In this document: positions 61,188-61,240 of the stretch, piece after piece | How positions within the stretch are numbered: position 1 is the stretch's first letter | Layout: each line of letters opens with the position of its first letter | From: Parabacteroides sp. | GTDB lineage: Bacteria; Bacteroidota; Bacteroidia; Bacteroidales; Tannerellaceae | Length of the DNA stretch: 61,240 nt | Direction of reading: 5' to 3' | NCBI GenBank assembly: GCA_019417325.1 | Contig: DXVO01000027.1 | Span: 1 to 61,240 of the forward strand | Translations under genes and position numbers: made by a program | Notes under the pieces: generated by a model | Told to the model about the DNA's origin: nothing | What the model saw: the letters and a program-made list of their open reading frames with translations, nothing else | Database searches by the model: none

Positions 61188-61240
61188 AAATCCGTCGCGT
61201 GTACGTGTACCATTAATAACCGTTTTTGTTGTTAAAAAAA

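Overview
The window comes from a gut-type Bacteroidales genome, most likely Parabacteroides or a close relative. Evidence: paired SusC/SusD genes, Bacteroidota promoters with a TAnnTTTG -7 box, LytTR regulators with membrane anchors, Tat/lipoprotein periplasmic sugar enzymes, and AT-rich leaders without strong Shine-Dalgarno sequences. The genus is an inference; no rRNA or tRNA gene is present.

Layout. 1-4.4 kb: the end of rpsA with its terminator, a gene-poor stretch with two kinds of intergenic repeat, a single-domain response regulator, and an ECF sigma factor with a small membrane partner. 4.4-11.9 kb: an RNA-repair island made of a divergent WYL regulator, a Ro60-like TROVE protein, three tandem Y-like RNAs (one carrying a circularly permuted tRNA-like module), an unknown basic protein, RtcB, an ATP-dependent RNA ligase and HD-Pnk. 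It therefore encodes both known chemistries for sealing broken RNA next to an RNA-chaperone module. 11.9-16.8 kb: a DUF3037/HipA-like pair, a lipoprotein amidohydrolase and a LiaF-like/LytTR membrane pair. 16.9-22.4 kb: a heavy-metal-type RND efflux operon. 22.5-26.8 kb: a DUF6051 hydrolase, a second LytTR regulator with direct-repeat sites upstream, and a GH29 alpha-L-fucosidase. 26.8-28.1 kb: a long AT-rich gap with a sulfatase remnant and several palindromes.

28.1-59.9 kb is a large carbohydrate locus with two SusC/SusD pairs. The first operon (29.5-46.4 kb) encodes uptake, an MFS sugar transporter, a fucose-isomerase-fold protein, a DUF4867 protein, a split transketolase, an RpiB-like isomerase that has lost its phosphate-binding and ring-opening residues, an iron-type alcohol dehydrogenase and a TauE/SafE exporter. 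This set closely resembles the sulfoglycolytic transketolase (sulfo-TK) pathway. It is followed by two TIM-barrel isomerase/epimerase proteins, a Gfo/Idh/MocA oxidoreductase and a DUF1080 protein, which resemble a periplasmic 3-keto-glycoside cleavage pathway. A working model is that sulfonated (or otherwise non-phosphorylated) glycosides are opened in the periplasm by C3 oxidation and elimination, imported, and degraded by transketolase, with a C2 sulfonate exported. The second operon (46.5-57.2 kb) adds SusC/D, a DUF3823 lipoprotein, GH31 and a divergent GH92 with Gln at the expected acid position. A LacI regulator, a canonical rpiB, a further isomerase-like protein and pfkA follow.

Main candidates for something undescribed: the combined Ro/Y-RNA/double-ligase island, the putative Bacteroidota sulfo-TK/3-keto locus, and a duplicated 225-bp intergenic element encoding tiny cysteine-containing peptides. 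All functional claims rest on motifs and gene context read from the sequence; no searches were run.
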